NCBI RefSeq assembly: GCF_002246015.1
Contig: NZ_NOLJ01000006.1
Span: 128,232-192,231 of the forward strand
Direction of reading: 5' to 3'
Length of the DNA: 64,000 bases
DNA from: Nostoc sp. 'Peltigera membranacea cyanobiont' 210A
GTDB taxonomy: Bacteria; Cyanobacteriota; Cyanobacteriia; Cyanobacteriales; Nostocaceae
Shown: in pieces, positions 51,856 to 60,055 of the stretch
Layout of the letters: each line of letters opens with the position of its first letter
Numbering within the stretch: the stretch's first letter is position 1
Translations under genes and position numbers: made by a program
The notes under the pieces: generated by a model
Seen by the model: the letters and a program-made list of their open reading frames with translations, nothing else
Told to the model about the DNA's origin: nothing
The model's database searches: none

Positions 51856-52253
51856 ACTATTTACTCGACACTGATACGTGTATTTATTGGCTTAATGCTC
51901 GTCAGTCAGTCAGAGATAAATTATTAGCAGTCGGATGGGATGAAGTATGCATTTGTGTCATCACTGCTGCTGAATTCTATTATGGTGCATACAATTCTAA
52001 TCGAGTTTCAGAAAACTTAAGTAATGCAGAAGAATTTATTCAAAACTTACCCGTTCTACCTTTAACCGATCCTGCCCTTAGAAAGTATGGTGAATTAAAG
52101 GCAGAACTCCGTAGAATAGGACAAACTATTGCTGAATTTGATTTACTAATTGCTAGTGTTGCAGTTGCAGAAAATTACACTTTAGTAACAAACAACACTC
52201 GTCACTACAGCCGCATTTCTAATTTACAGTTGGAAAACTGGATTTCATCTTAA
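51852..52253 (+). CDS. vapC: VapC-type PIN-domain toxin
   Basis: 133 residues, GTG start at 51852 overlapping the antitoxin stop. PIN acids: MNYLLDTDTCIYWLN (first Asp), CVITAAEFYYGAY (Glu), QTIAEFDLLIASVAVAE (Asp), TLVTNNTRHYSRI (last site is Asn/Thr where many VapC have Asp). Predicted to cleave tRNA or rRNA. Third toxin-antitoxin pair in 2.1 kb. Confidence 0.92.
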   Translation: MNYLLDTDTCIYWLNARQSVRDKLLAVGWDEVCICVITAAEFYYGAYNSNRVSENLSNAEEFIQNLPVLPLTDPALRKYGELKAELRRIGQTIAEFDLLIASVAVAENYTLVTNNTRHYSRISNLQLENWISS

Positions 52254-52269
52254 AAAATATTAAGTATTC

Positions 52270-52680
52270 TTACACTTTTGACTTAACTGCTTGCTGTGAT
52301 GCTTGTATCTGAGGCAAACTCCAGTCGGGACGCAAGCTAGCGGCGTTGCGTAAATAAATATGATGAATTGAGGCGGAGGCTGGCAGATAAGCGTGGATTA
52401 AGAAGCGAATACAGCGCTGTAAGCTGCCTTCGACGTGCATTTGCTGCACATCCAACATGGCCACATTATCCCAACCAGGACGCGCTCTTGCGATCGCAGC
52501 TGGAAAAACTGCATCTAAATCGCGTGTCACTGAAAAAGTCACACTAATAATGTCCTTGGGCTGGAATTGATTCCGGTTTTCCAGTTCATTTAGTAGTTCT
52601 GTAACTACCTCTTGGATTGTCTCAACAGTATTTTCTGAAGCGGTTGTTGCTCCGCGAATAGCCCGCATTTGCCAGTCCAC
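52270..52680 (-). CDS. aroH: Chorismate mutase, AroH class
   Basis: Converts chorismate to prephenate for Phe/Tyr synthesis. 136 residues. The start is GTG at 52680 because AAGGAGG lies 8 bases upstream and the N terminus DWQMRAIRGATTASENTVE matches the family; the frame opens further to 52704. AroH signatures: VTFSVTRDLDAVFPA, MLDVQQMHVEGSLQRCIRFL. Followed by a TCCTAACTC-type hairpin spacer and sppA on the same strand. Confidence 0.95.
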   Translation of the reverse strand: MDWQMRAIRGATTASENTVETIQEVVTELLNELENRNQFQPKDIISVTFSVTRDLDAVFPAAIARARPGWDNVAMLDVQQMHVEGSLQRCIRFLIHAYLPASASIHHIYLRNAASLRPDWSLPQIQASQQAVKSKV

Positions 52681-52704
52681 GCCAAAATCCTCCTTAAAAC
52701 ACAA

Positions 52705-52775
52705 AAGTGAGGAGTTAGGAGTTGAGAATGAGAAGTTAAGACTGTTAACTCATAACTCCTCACTCATAAACGCCA
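52705..52775. terminator. Heptamer-repeat hairpin between sppA and aroH
   Basis: GAGGAGTTAGGAGTTGAGAATGAG and TTAACTCATAACTCCTCACTCAT form an imperfect long hairpin. Both neighbours are on the minus strand, so it would terminate or attenuate transcription from sppA into aroH. Confidence 0.45.
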
Positions 52776-52827
52776 GTTGCTCCACTTGGGGAAACCCCAA
52801 GACCGCACTGGCTCCTCCTAACTCATA

Positions 52828-53649
52828 TCAGGGTCGATATAACCACAGAGGTAAACCACTAGTAGACATTTCAAATTCGAGCCAATCAATACCGGCCCCA
52901 ATTCCTGATGAAAACTGACGACTTCCTGGTATAAAGCGACTCAATAAGGGTTTACGCTCTTCTAGGGTATAGCAGAGAGTTTTTTCTGGATCGAGACCAA
53001 CCAGTTCTGCTGTCCAACGACGGGCATCTTCTTCTGTGCCCAGGCGGTCTACAACACCCAAAGCTAGGGCTTGCTGTCCAGTAAAAATCCGACCATCAGC
53101 AAAACTTTTCACAGCTTCTACCGTTAAAGAACGGCCATCAGCTACCGTTTGGACAAACTGCTGATAACTTGTGTCAATCAACTCTTGCAGGATGTGTTCT
53201 TCTGGTTCGGTCAGTTGCCGATCGAAAGCCAAAATGTCTTTGTAAGGGCCAGACTTAATTACCTGGAAGGAAACACCGATTTTTTCTAGCAAGCGTTCTA
53301 AGTTATTCCCACGCAAAATCACACCAATGCTACCCGTAATTGTACCTGGGTTGGCAACGATGTATTCGGCTCCCACGCCGATGTAGACTCCTCCAGAAGC
53401 CGAAATATTGCCAAAGCTAGCGACGATTTTGATTTTTTCGCGCAAACGCTTCAGGGCACTGTAGATTTCTTGAGAATCTCCGACTGTACCGCCAGGGCTA
53501 TCGATACGTAGCAATAATGCCGGAAACTTTTTTTCTTCTACAGTTTTCAGGGCTTCTAGGACGCGTTTGCGAGTAGCACTGGCGATCGCACCAGTAATTT
53601 CAATCCGCGCAATTTGTTTTCTAAACTTGGGCTTAAACGGCCAAACCAT
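52828..53649 (-). CDS. sppA: Signal peptide peptidase SppA (short form)
   Basis: Membrane-associated serine protease of the S49 family that degrades cleaved signal peptides. 273 residues, the short SppA type. Catalytic Ser in ASFGNISASGGVYIGVGAEYI and Lys region in GVSFQVIKSGPYKDIL; the ALLLRIDSPGGTVGDSQEIY oxyanion strand is intact. The N terminus has no clear signal peptide, so it may be peripheral. Upstream is a 540-base spacer. Confidence 0.94.
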   Translation of the reverse strand: MVWPFKPKFRKQIARIEITGAIASATRKRVLEALKTVEEKKFPALLLRIDSPGGTVGDSQEIYSALKRLREKIKIVASFGNISASGGVYIGVGAEYIVANPGTITGSIGVILRGNNLERLLEKIGVSFQVIKSGPYKDILAFDRQLTEPEEHILQELIDTSYQQFVQTVADGRSLTVEAVKSFADGRIFTGQQALALGVVDRLGTEEDARRWTAELVGLDPEKTLCYTLEERKPLLSRFIPGSRQFSSGIGAGIDWLEFEMSTSGLPLWLYRP

Positions 53650-54193
53650 GAGCTGTCAACATACCTCGTAATAAATTCAATATAAGATCCCCGACGGTCA
53701 GACGACCTGCTTTCCTCTGTTAAGAAACATGAGTAGGCATTGCGATCGTCAGAATTTTAAGGAAATTTTTATATTTTTCAGTGAGTTTTATTTGATATTC
53801 TCGATTAATACTAATCAAATCCTCAAAGATTACAGCTAGCATAAAATGCCAAACTCTAGTTTAGCGTTAACCTGATGATTTAGAAAGACTATTTTAGCTA
53901 TTTTGCAAAATTAAAAGCTCTCAATGCCTTGTTATTCTGGCTTTTTGAATGTTTGAGGACTGGTTTTACTAAGGTCGCACACGTTTACTAGTTGTCAGTA
54001 ATTAATAACTAATAACTCATGAATATATAAATATTTAATTAATTACTTCGACACTCAATTTAATTAATCCAAATTCATTCAGCAACACTAATCTCAATTT
54101 AGGTTATAGATTAGTAGTACTTTCACTCTGGGAAATATCACTTTTTCCTGTCTTCTACAGCCCAATAATCTGCTGATGAAGCAATTTCACTAC
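53650..54193. other. AT-rich spacer, no gene recognised
   Basis: About 540 bases between two minus-strand genes. AT-rich, with short direct motifs (TAATTAATAACTAATAACTCAT near 54000). It must hold the sppA promoter. No frame over 60 residues and no clear RNA fold seen by eye. Confidence 0.5.
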
Positions 54194-54490
54194 TCAAGGA
54201 TCTATACGTAAAATTTGATACCGATAATAGACAAACATATCAAATAGTGCCCCAACGAAACTAAAGGTCAAGCTAATTACAAATAATCCGCGTAGGGGAG
54301 TTCCACTGCCGAAGGTGGCGAGAAAATCCATAATCTCAGTAGCGATCGCCTCGGTTAAATCTTGTAAGCCAGGGATGTTACCGATGAGGGATAGAAAAAG
54401 GAATCCGCCGCCAATCAGGAACATGGGAACGACAAAACTAAAAATGATTGTAAGTAGTAGGGAGCGGAGAAAGTTAGTAAAAATAGTCAT
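54194..54490 (-). CDS. Small two-helix membrane protein of unknown function
   Basis: 98 residues from ATG 54490, chosen over a TTG at 54499 because GGAG lies 10 bases upstream. Two hydrophobic segments (SLLLTIIFSFVVPMFLIGGGFLFLSLI and PLRGLFVISLTFSFVGALF) flank an acidic loop (LQDLTEAIATEIMDFLA). The end YYRYQILRIDP is charged. I do not recognise the family; it has the look of a conserved cyanobacterial protein. Confidence 0.7.
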   Translation of the reverse strand: MTIFTNFLRSLLLTIIFSFVVPMFLIGGGFLFLSLIGNIPGLQDLTEAIATEIMDFLATFGSGTPLRGLFVISLTFSFVGALFDMFVYYRYQILRIDP

Positions 54491-54499
54491 TTCAGACAA

Positions 54500-54938
54500 A
54501 CTCCGTGAGTAGAGATGACAAAAGCAAGATAGCGGTTTGTCATTTTCTACAATACGAGCGATCGCCCCAGAGCAGCGAATCTGTCAAAAATCTTAAGTTT
54601 TCATTAAAATAAAGGGGTAGCCGTTACAGCCTATGCTGGGGATATATAAAGAGACTTAAATCTACAAAAGCCTTGCATAATAGAGATTATAGCCAAGTGT
54701 ACTACTTATTTATTGCTTTGCAGCACGTTTAAGAACAGCTTCATTTTCTGAGAACATCTTTAATCTAAGTTAATATTTAGCCTTCTTGAGGAAGTGGGGA
54801 GCAGAGGGGCAGAGGGGAGAAATTGCAACAAGTCTTTCCCCTTGTCCCCTTGTCCCCTTGCCCTCTTCACCATCCCCCATTCCCCATTCCCATGACTTCC
54901 GCTATTCTTAAGGCAGTTACCCAGTTAGCTACAGAACA
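54500..54938. other. Spacer with purine/pyrimidine repeats and a tiny leader frame
   Basis: Contains GGGGAGCAGAGGGGCAGAGGGG and CCCCTTGTCCCCTTGTCCCC tracts (about 54797-54870) that could fold on each other. A 16-codon frame at 54892-54942 (MTSAILKAVTQLATEH) overlaps the TTG start of the next gene by four bases. Confidence 0.5.
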
Positions 54939-55733
54939 TTGAACCAGACTACATCCAAATCCAGTTTAGGGGAATGGAGTCAGCGTTTGCTGGCAGCGAT
55001 TTTTCTGGGTGGGCAAGTACTAGTTCACCTATTGAGAGGCAAAATCCATCGGCGTAACACCTTAGAACAAATGGCAGCAGTTGGGCCAGATTCCTTATTT
55101 ATTGCCCTATTGACGGCTATTTTCGTTGGTGCGGTGTTTACCATTCAGGTGGCGCGGGAATTTATCAACTTTGGCGCAGGAAACATTATCGGCGGAGTGC
55201 TTTCTATAGCGTTGACACGAGAACTCTCTCCTGTATTGACAGCAGTCGTTTTGGCGGGACGAGTCGGTTCTGCCTTTGCAGCAGAAATCGGTACCATGCG
55301 AGTCTCAGAGCAAATCGATGCCATGTTGATGTTAAAAACAGATCCAATCGATTATCTAGTTATTCCCCGCGTTATTGCTTGCTGTTTAATGTTACCAATT
55401 TTAACCCTCCTGTCTTTGATAACGGGGATGTTCGGAGGATTCATCATTGCGACAAATATCTACAACCTGTCTGATACAGTATTTCTAGACTCAGCCCGTA
55501 ACTTTCTTGGTATCTGGGATATTTTAAGCGCCATGATTAAGGCGTGTTGTTTTGGGATTTTAATCGCTGTAATTGGTTGCAGTTGGGGGTTGACGACAAC
55601 AGGAGGTGCTAAAGGTGTAGGACAGTCAACTACAACTGCTGTTGTGACTGCCTTGCTGATTATATTTGTGAGCAACTTCTTTCTTTCTTGGTTAATGTTT
55701 CAGGGGACTGGCAGTGCATTCATAGGGCTGTAG
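54939..55733 (+). CDS. mlaE: MlaE-type lipid ABC transporter permease
   Basis: Integral permease of an Mla/TGD-like transporter that moves phospholipids between membranes. 264 residues, about six hydrophobic helices (SLFIALLTAIFVGAVFTIQVA; ALTRELSPVLTAVVLAGRVGSAFAAEIGTM; VIACCLMLPILTLLSLITGMFGGFI; NFFLSWLMFQG). The conserved AEIGTMRVSEQIDAM coupling segment is intact. The start is TTG at 54939. In plants the related TGD1 works in chloroplast lipid import. The ATPase and MCE proteins are not adjacent. Confidence 0.93.
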   Translation: MNQTTSKSSLGEWSQRLLAAIFLGGQVLVHLLRGKIHRRNTLEQMAAVGPDSLFIALLTAIFVGAVFTIQVAREFINFGAGNIIGGVLSIALTRELSPVLTAVVLAGRVGSAFAAEIGTMRVSEQIDAMLMLKTDPIDYLVIPRVIACCLMLPILTLLSLITGMFGGFIIATNIYNLSDTVFLDSARNFLGIWDILSAMIKACCFGILIAVIGCSWGLTTTGGAKGVGQSTTTAVVTALLIIFVSNFFLSWLMFQGTGSAFIGL

Positions 55734-55737
55734 AAGT

Positions 55738-55818
55738 TAGAAGTGAGGAGTGAGGAGTTATGAGTTAAAACTCTTCACTCCTAACTCCTAACTCTTAACT
55801 TCTAACTCCTGACTCCTA
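55738..55818. repeat. Long heptamer-repeat hairpin
   Basis: GAAGTGAGGAGTGAGGAGTTATGAGTTAAAACTCTTCACTCCTAACTCC and following units form a long imperfect hairpin directly after mlaE. The same unit family as at 12.59, 32.35 and 52.7 kb. Confidence 0.7.
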
Positions 55819-55860
55819 AAATAGGAGAGATGCCTACTAAACAAAGCAGGATTTAAAACT

Positions 55861-56247
55861 GTGACCAGCTCATTTGCTTCTAACTCCACATCAACTGTGG
55901 AACTCAAGCCTAGTTACAATATACCCATAGTGTTGGTGATTGCCGCGATTCCACTACTGTTGGTACAACCGTGGGTAGGCTCCGTTTTTACGCTGTTTGG
56001 TTTGTTTCTCATGTTTCAGGCGTTAACGTTGCGTTTGCAATTTACCGTTACCGATTTAGATATTTACAGAGGCGAAAAATTGATTCGGCGCTTTCCCTAC
56101 CAGGAATGGCAAAACTGGCGGATATTTTGGAATAGAGTCCCCATTTTGTTTTACTTTAAAGAAATTAAAAGTATTCACTTTTTGCCGATTTTATTTGACC
56201 CCAACACCTTGAAAACTTGCTTAGAACAACGTTGTCCGCGTATTTAG
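55861..56247 (+). CDS. DUF3119 family membrane protein
   Basis: 128 residues, GTG start with AGGA upstream. Two hydrophobic stretches (IPIVLVIAAIPLLLVQPWVGSVFTLFGLFLMFQAL) and a PH-like end (LQFTVTDLDIYRGEKLIRRFPYQEW; FLPILFDPNTLKTCLEQRCP). DUF3119 proteins are conserved in cyanobacteria and plastids, with unknown function. It lies between the lipid permease and the DUF3086 gene, suggesting a lipid or envelope role. Confidence 0.88.
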   Translation: MTSSFASNSTSTVELKPSYNIPIVLVIAAIPLLLVQPWVGSVFTLFGLFLMFQALTLRLQFTVTDLDIYRGEKLIRRFPYQEWQNWRIFWNRVPILFYFKEIKSIHFLPILFDPNTLKTCLEQRCPRI

Positions 56248-56405
56248 TGCTGTTAGCGGTAGCGGGGCGTTTAGCCCGTGCTGAGTTCTGAGTCGTTTTG
56301 ATATAGACTCAGAACTCAGCACTCATGCTCAGGACTTTTATGGCAGGTCAATTGTAATATTTCTGAAAGCTATTTATTCGCGTCATAGGAATTACACTAT
56401 TGTTT

Positions 56406-57680
56406 ATGAACCCAGAGGCATCTCAAACCCCAGAACCAATTGATGAGCAGTTGACAGAAAAACCAGAAGATAACAATGCAGTTGAACATCCAGTAAATCC
56501 ATCAGTTGAGTCAGTGGTAGACACAAAAGCCATTAGCTCATCAGAGGACTACACAAATTTTGAGCCACTCATTTCCAATGCAGAAGTGGTAGATTCTACA
56601 GTAGAGCTAACAGAAAATTCAAATGGCGAGTTTGTAGCGCAATTAGAAGTGGAAAATGCCGCCTTGGGGTCTGAAATAGAATCAGGAAATCATTCATTAT
56701 ATGTAGAAGCAGAGCAGCGGATAGCAGAGTTGCAGAGTGCTGAAGTAGCTCTCAAGTTAGAAATAGCCAAACTGCAAGCTTCTTACGAAAAGCTTCAGAC
56801 ACAGGTGAGTGAAACTCAAACCTCACTGGGGCGACTCGTGCAAGAGTCGCTAGTACAGTTAGAACAACGCAAACAAACCCTGCAAATTTCTGTAGAACAA
56901 TTAGAACGCCGTCAAGAACGTATCCGCAATGAGATGCGAACCACTTTTGCTGGTGCATCCCAAGACTTGGCAATTCGGGTGCAGGGTTTTAAAGACTATC
57001 TCACGGGTAGTTTACAAGATTTGGCTGTTGCCGCTGAACAGTTGCAACTGACCCCAAGTGTGGTAGAACGAGAAAAACCACCTGTCAAAGAGGCTAAACC
57101 AGCCGAACCCCAACCTGGAATACCCCAATTTGCCCAACAGCAGTTTCAAGATACTACAAAACAAATTCGCCGCCTAATCGATCAATACCGCAATAAACCA
57201 GATTACTACGGTCCACCGTGGCAACTACGCCGTACCTTTGAACCAATCCACGCTGAACGAATCTCCAACTGGTTTTTTACCCAAGGAGGACGAGGTGGTT
57301 TGCGGACAATGGGTAGCCGCTTACAGAATATTCTGATTGCCTCAGCTGCAATTTCGATATTACACAAGCTGTATGGCGATCGCGTCCGTACTTTAGTCTT
57401 AGCTAATACGCCGGAGCGATTAGGCGAATGGCGGCGTGGCTTGCAAGATTGTTTAGGAATCGGTCGCCCAGATTTCGGCCCAGACCGGGGTGTGGTATTA
57501 TTTGAGGCATCTGACGCTCTCGCTCAAAAAGCAGAGCGATTGACGAAAGCCAATCAACTGCCCTTAATTATCATTGACGATTCAGAAGAACAAATCAGTT
57601 TGTCACTGCTGCAATTTCCCCTATGGTTAGCCTTTGCTCCTGACCCCAAAATGATGAGAAACTATGATGATGACTTTTAA
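56406..57680 (+). CDS. DUF3086 family protein with coiled coil
   Basis: 424 residues from ATG 56406 (a TTG two codons upstream is equally spaced from AGGA and possible). Acidic, disordered N terminus to about 95, long coiled coil at about 95-185 (AEQRIAELQSAEVALKLEIA, QLEQRKQTLQISVEQLERRQ), then the conserved DUF3086 domain at about 240-424 (LIDQYRNKPDYYGPPWQLRR; FTQGGRGGLRTMGSRLQNIL). Function unknown; restricted to cyanobacteria as far as I know. Followed by plsY. Confidence 0.85.
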   Translation: MNPEASQTPEPIDEQLTEKPEDNNAVEHPVNPSVESVVDTKAISSSEDYTNFEPLISNAEVVDSTVELTENSNGEFVAQLEVENAALGSEIESGNHSLYVEAEQRIAELQSAEVALKLEIAKLQASYEKLQTQVSETQTSLGRLVQESLVQLEQRKQTLQISVEQLERRQERIRNEMRTTFAGASQDLAIRVQGFKDYLTGSLQDLAVAAEQLQLTPSVVEREKPPVKEAKPAEPQPGIPQFAQQQFQDTTKQIRRLIDQYRNKPDYYGPPWQLRRTFEPIHAERISNWFFTQGGRGGLRTMGSRLQNILIASAAISILHKLYGDRVRTLVLANTPERLGEWRRGLQDCLGIGRPDFGPDRGVVLFEASDALAQKAERLTKANQLPLIIIDDSEEQISLSLLQFPLWLAFAPDPKMMRNYDDDF

Positions 57681-57771
57681 ATGAGTCATTGGTCATTGGT
57701 CATTGGTCATTAGTCAAGAGATATTACTCTTGACTTTTTTGAATTTTAAATTTTGAATTTTGAATTGTATT

Positions 57772-58455
57772 ATGGCTATTTGGTTAACTCTGTGTGGAGC
57801 AATTGTGGTCATAGCCTACCTGCTGGGTTCTTTTCCCACTGGCTACATTGCTGTGAAACAGTTAAAAGGTATTGATATTCGGGCAGTTGGTTCCGGTTCT
57901 ACTGGCGCAACTAATGTATTAAGAACCTTGGGCAAAGGGCCAGGAGCATTGGTTTTAGTACTTGATTCCTTAAAGGGAGTATTAGCGATCGCTCTAGTTT
58001 ATTGGTTGTTTAACATTGAACCAATTAAAAATTATATCCCTACAACGGTAGATGCACAACTGTGGCAACCGTGGTTAGTAACAATATCTGGGTTAGCTGC
58101 CATTCTGGGACATAGTAAATCAATTTTTTTAGGCTTTACTGGTGGTAAATCTGTTGCTATCAGCTTGGGGATTTTGTTGGCAATGAGTTGGCAGGTAGGT
58201 TTAGCAACAGCGGGTGTATTTGCCGTCGTTGTGGCGATATCGCGGATTGTCTCTTTAAGTTCAATTGCAGGTGCGATCGCAGTTTCCATTTTCATGGTAC
58301 TTTTGCATCAACCTTTACCCTATATTCTGTTTGGGATTGCTGGTGGGTTATATGTGATTTTGCGTCATCGCGCTAATATTGAACGACTGTTTGCGGGAAC
58401 GGAGCCGAAAATTGGGCAACCTGTAGCGACAGAACCCGAACAAACTGCATCATAG
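57772..58455 (+). CDS. plsY: Glycerol-3-phosphate acyltransferase PlsY
   Basis: Acylates glycerol-3-phosphate from acyl-phosphate, the first step of phospholipid synthesis. 227 residues from ATG 57772; a TTG at 57760 lies in a GAATTTT repeat and is not used. Membrane enzyme with motifs LGSFPTGYIAVKQLKGIDIRAVGSGSTGATNVLR (motif 1), LGHSKSIFLGFTGGKSVAISLG (motif 2) and LRHRANIERLFAGTEPKIG (motif 3). It fits the lipid theme of its upstream neighbours. Confidence 0.96.
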   Translation: MAIWLTLCGAIVVIAYLLGSFPTGYIAVKQLKGIDIRAVGSGSTGATNVLRTLGKGPGALVLVLDSLKGVLAIALVYWLFNIEPIKNYIPTTVDAQLWQPWLVTISGLAAILGHSKSIFLGFTGGKSVAISLGILLAMSWQVGLATAGVFAVVVAISRIVSLSSIAGAIAVSIFMVLLHQPLPYILFGIAGGLYVILRHRANIERLFAGTEPKIGQPVATEPEQTAS

Positions 58456-58534
58456 GTAATCGGGAGCCAAACTCAAAACTCTTCTCTCAGAAGGGGAGAG
58501 CTTGTTATAGTATTAATGTATTAGTGTTTTAGGC

Positions 58535-58792
58535 TTACGAACGAACATTGCCTTTAATTAAACGGTGGAAAAGGCGGCAAGGCCACAAAAAAGCTCCACA
58601 AATACTGACTGAGGCGATGGCGGCCACAATTCTCCAAGTTGAACTAGGCCCAGTGTCATGTTCTGAAGGATGAGCTTGTGTGTTTTTAGCTAATTCTGGC
58701 ATTGAATGAGATAGCTGACTGGCTGCACTCACCCCTTCAATCGCTGCTCCAATTAGATAAGCTACTAGGGCAATTACTAGCCAGTTATTCAT
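58535..58792 (-). CDS. Small membrane protein of unknown function
   Basis: 85 residues: an N-terminal hydrophobic helix (WLVIALVAYLIGAAIEGVSAA), a polar middle (PELAKNTQAHPSEHDTG), a second helix (WRIVAAIASVSICGAFLW) and a basic end. Two-pass topology. Convergent with plsY. Family not recognised. Confidence 0.7.
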   Translation of the reverse strand: MNNWLVIALVAYLIGAAIEGVSAASQLSHSMPELAKNTQAHPSEHDTGPSSTWRIVAAIASVSICGAFLWPCRLFHRLIKGNVRS

Positions 58793-58876
58793 AATATTCC
58801 ACTGTTTGAACTCTGAGCGTATGCTTGGCAGCGAGCAATAATTCGATTTTTCGGACTAATGATTGCCGCCTTGCCC

Positions 58877-59095
58877 TCAAGATAATCGGCCTTCAGCCGT
58901 ATCACGAATTAGGGGCAGTTTAGATTTTATATAGGTATTGAGGGTGCTATCTGACTGAGCATCAAGCCCCTGCTTGGCTTTTAACTGCTGGAGAAGCAAT
59001 TGTACTAAAGCAGCATCGTCAAACTGGAGCAGGGTGTTGACCTGGGTAGACTCGATTACAGCCCAAAGCTGTTGCATCATTTTCGCTGTCACCAT
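58877..59095 (-). CDS. Small soluble helical protein of unknown function
   Basis: 72 residues, predicted mostly helical (MMQQLWAVIESTQVNTLLQF; ALVQLLLQQLKAKQGLDAQ) ending in KSKLPLIRDTAEGRLS. AAGAGG precedes the ATG. Same direction as the membrane protein 84 bases downstream, probably one transcript. I recall similar short cyanobacterial proteins but no function. Confidence 0.7.
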   Translation of the reverse strand: MVTAKMMQQLWAVIESTQVNTLLQFDDAALVQLLLQQLKAKQGLDAQSDSTLNTYIKSKLPLIRDTAEGRLS

Positions 59096-59445
59096 GAGCC
59101 TGTAACCTCTTAAGCTTTTCTTTATATTTACACGATTTTGGAATTTGTGGTTAGTTTTTGTCTGAAGATTTATAAAGATGTAGGCTAAAAATGCCTGAGT
59201 CAGTTAAATCTCTTAAGTTATAGCGTTTTTCAATTGATTGAACTATAAGACTAGTCCACACTTTATCTTAACCGTGCTACGTAAAGAAATAAAACTGCCC
59301 AAAGACTTAAATCTTCCCTAACCCTTTTTTATAAGTAGGGAATTATAGCAGGGCTTTTGATCGGCCACAATGCAGACATACATAGGCGTCAACGCTTTTT
59401 CTCGAGGGTAAATTTCTGTGGCTATCGGGTAATTTTGCTATAACT
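59096..59445. other. Spacer left of the T4SS-like cluster
   Basis: About 350 AT-rich bases with no gene. It separates core genes from the VirB-like cluster and would be where a mobile-element border would lie, but no tRNA, integrase or direct repeat was found. Confidence 0.5.
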
Positions 59446-60018
59446 TTATTGTAAAACTCTCGAACAAGCTCCTTCCTGACCAGAAGGATCGGGAAAAACT
59501 GCTAAGGTGTGGTATTCAGGATTATCTGTTTTATATATCACTCGAAAAGTATACAACTTGTTTTTACCTTGCGCTTCGGTAACAACTGTTAAAAGTGTAT
59601 TGCTAGTGGGAGGAAGTCCAGGAATATCCAGTTTTTGAATTCGTCTGAGTTGAATTACATTTGCTGAGGAGTTTTTACAATCTCCTGAACTACTATTAGC
59701 TTCTTGACCAAACTGCATACATACTGGCCCATCAAAATCCATAGTTACCTGTGATGGGTCATTTAACCAAACTTTTTTAATTATTTCTCCAGCCGGAATA
59801 AAACTTAAGTTTGTTCCTTGTTGATACCAGACATCAACCGTCGGTACAAGTCCCCCTAAACCTTGTGCTTGACAGGAAAAGATGGAACGCAGAACGGCGT
59901 TATTAGCTACGGCGCGACCTACCAAGCAGAACATAGCAACCGAGAAAATTAAGGAAGCTATAGGTAGGAAATAAGAACGTTTTAGATTATTTCCTGACAA
60001 TTTAATATTCTTTTTCAT
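59446..60018 (-). CDS. VirB9/TrbG-like exported protein (tentative)
   Basis: 190 residues with a signal anchor (YFLPIASLIFSVAMFCLVGRAVA). The body has PTVDVWYQQGTNLSFIPAGE, IIKKVWLNDPSQVTMDFDGP and IQLRRIQKLDIPGLPPTSNT with LLTVVTEAQGKNKLYTFRVI, which resembles the N-terminal beta-sandwich of VirB9/TrbG in type IV secretion; the typical C-terminal domain is missing. Two or more cysteines could form disulphides. It directly follows the VirB10-like gene (37 bases), which supports the call. Without the context I would call it unknown. Confidence 0.6.
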   Translation of the reverse strand: MKKNIKLSGNNLKRSYFLPIASLIFSVAMFCLVGRAVANNAVLRSIFSCQAQGLGGLVPTVDVWYQQGTNLSFIPAGEIIKKVWLNDPSQVTMDFDGPVCMQFGQEANSSSGDCKNSSANVIQLRRIQKLDIPGLPPTSNTLLTVVTEAQGKNKLYTFRVIYKTDNPEYHTLAVFPDPSGQEGACSRVLQ

Positions 60019-60055
60019 GGTTGCAAATATCTAAAATTGGTATAAATATTACCCC

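Noticed and set aside
59096..59445. Integration border of a mobile element
   Set aside because: No tRNA, integrase, or direct repeat could be seen; kept only as a question for the sequence to the right.
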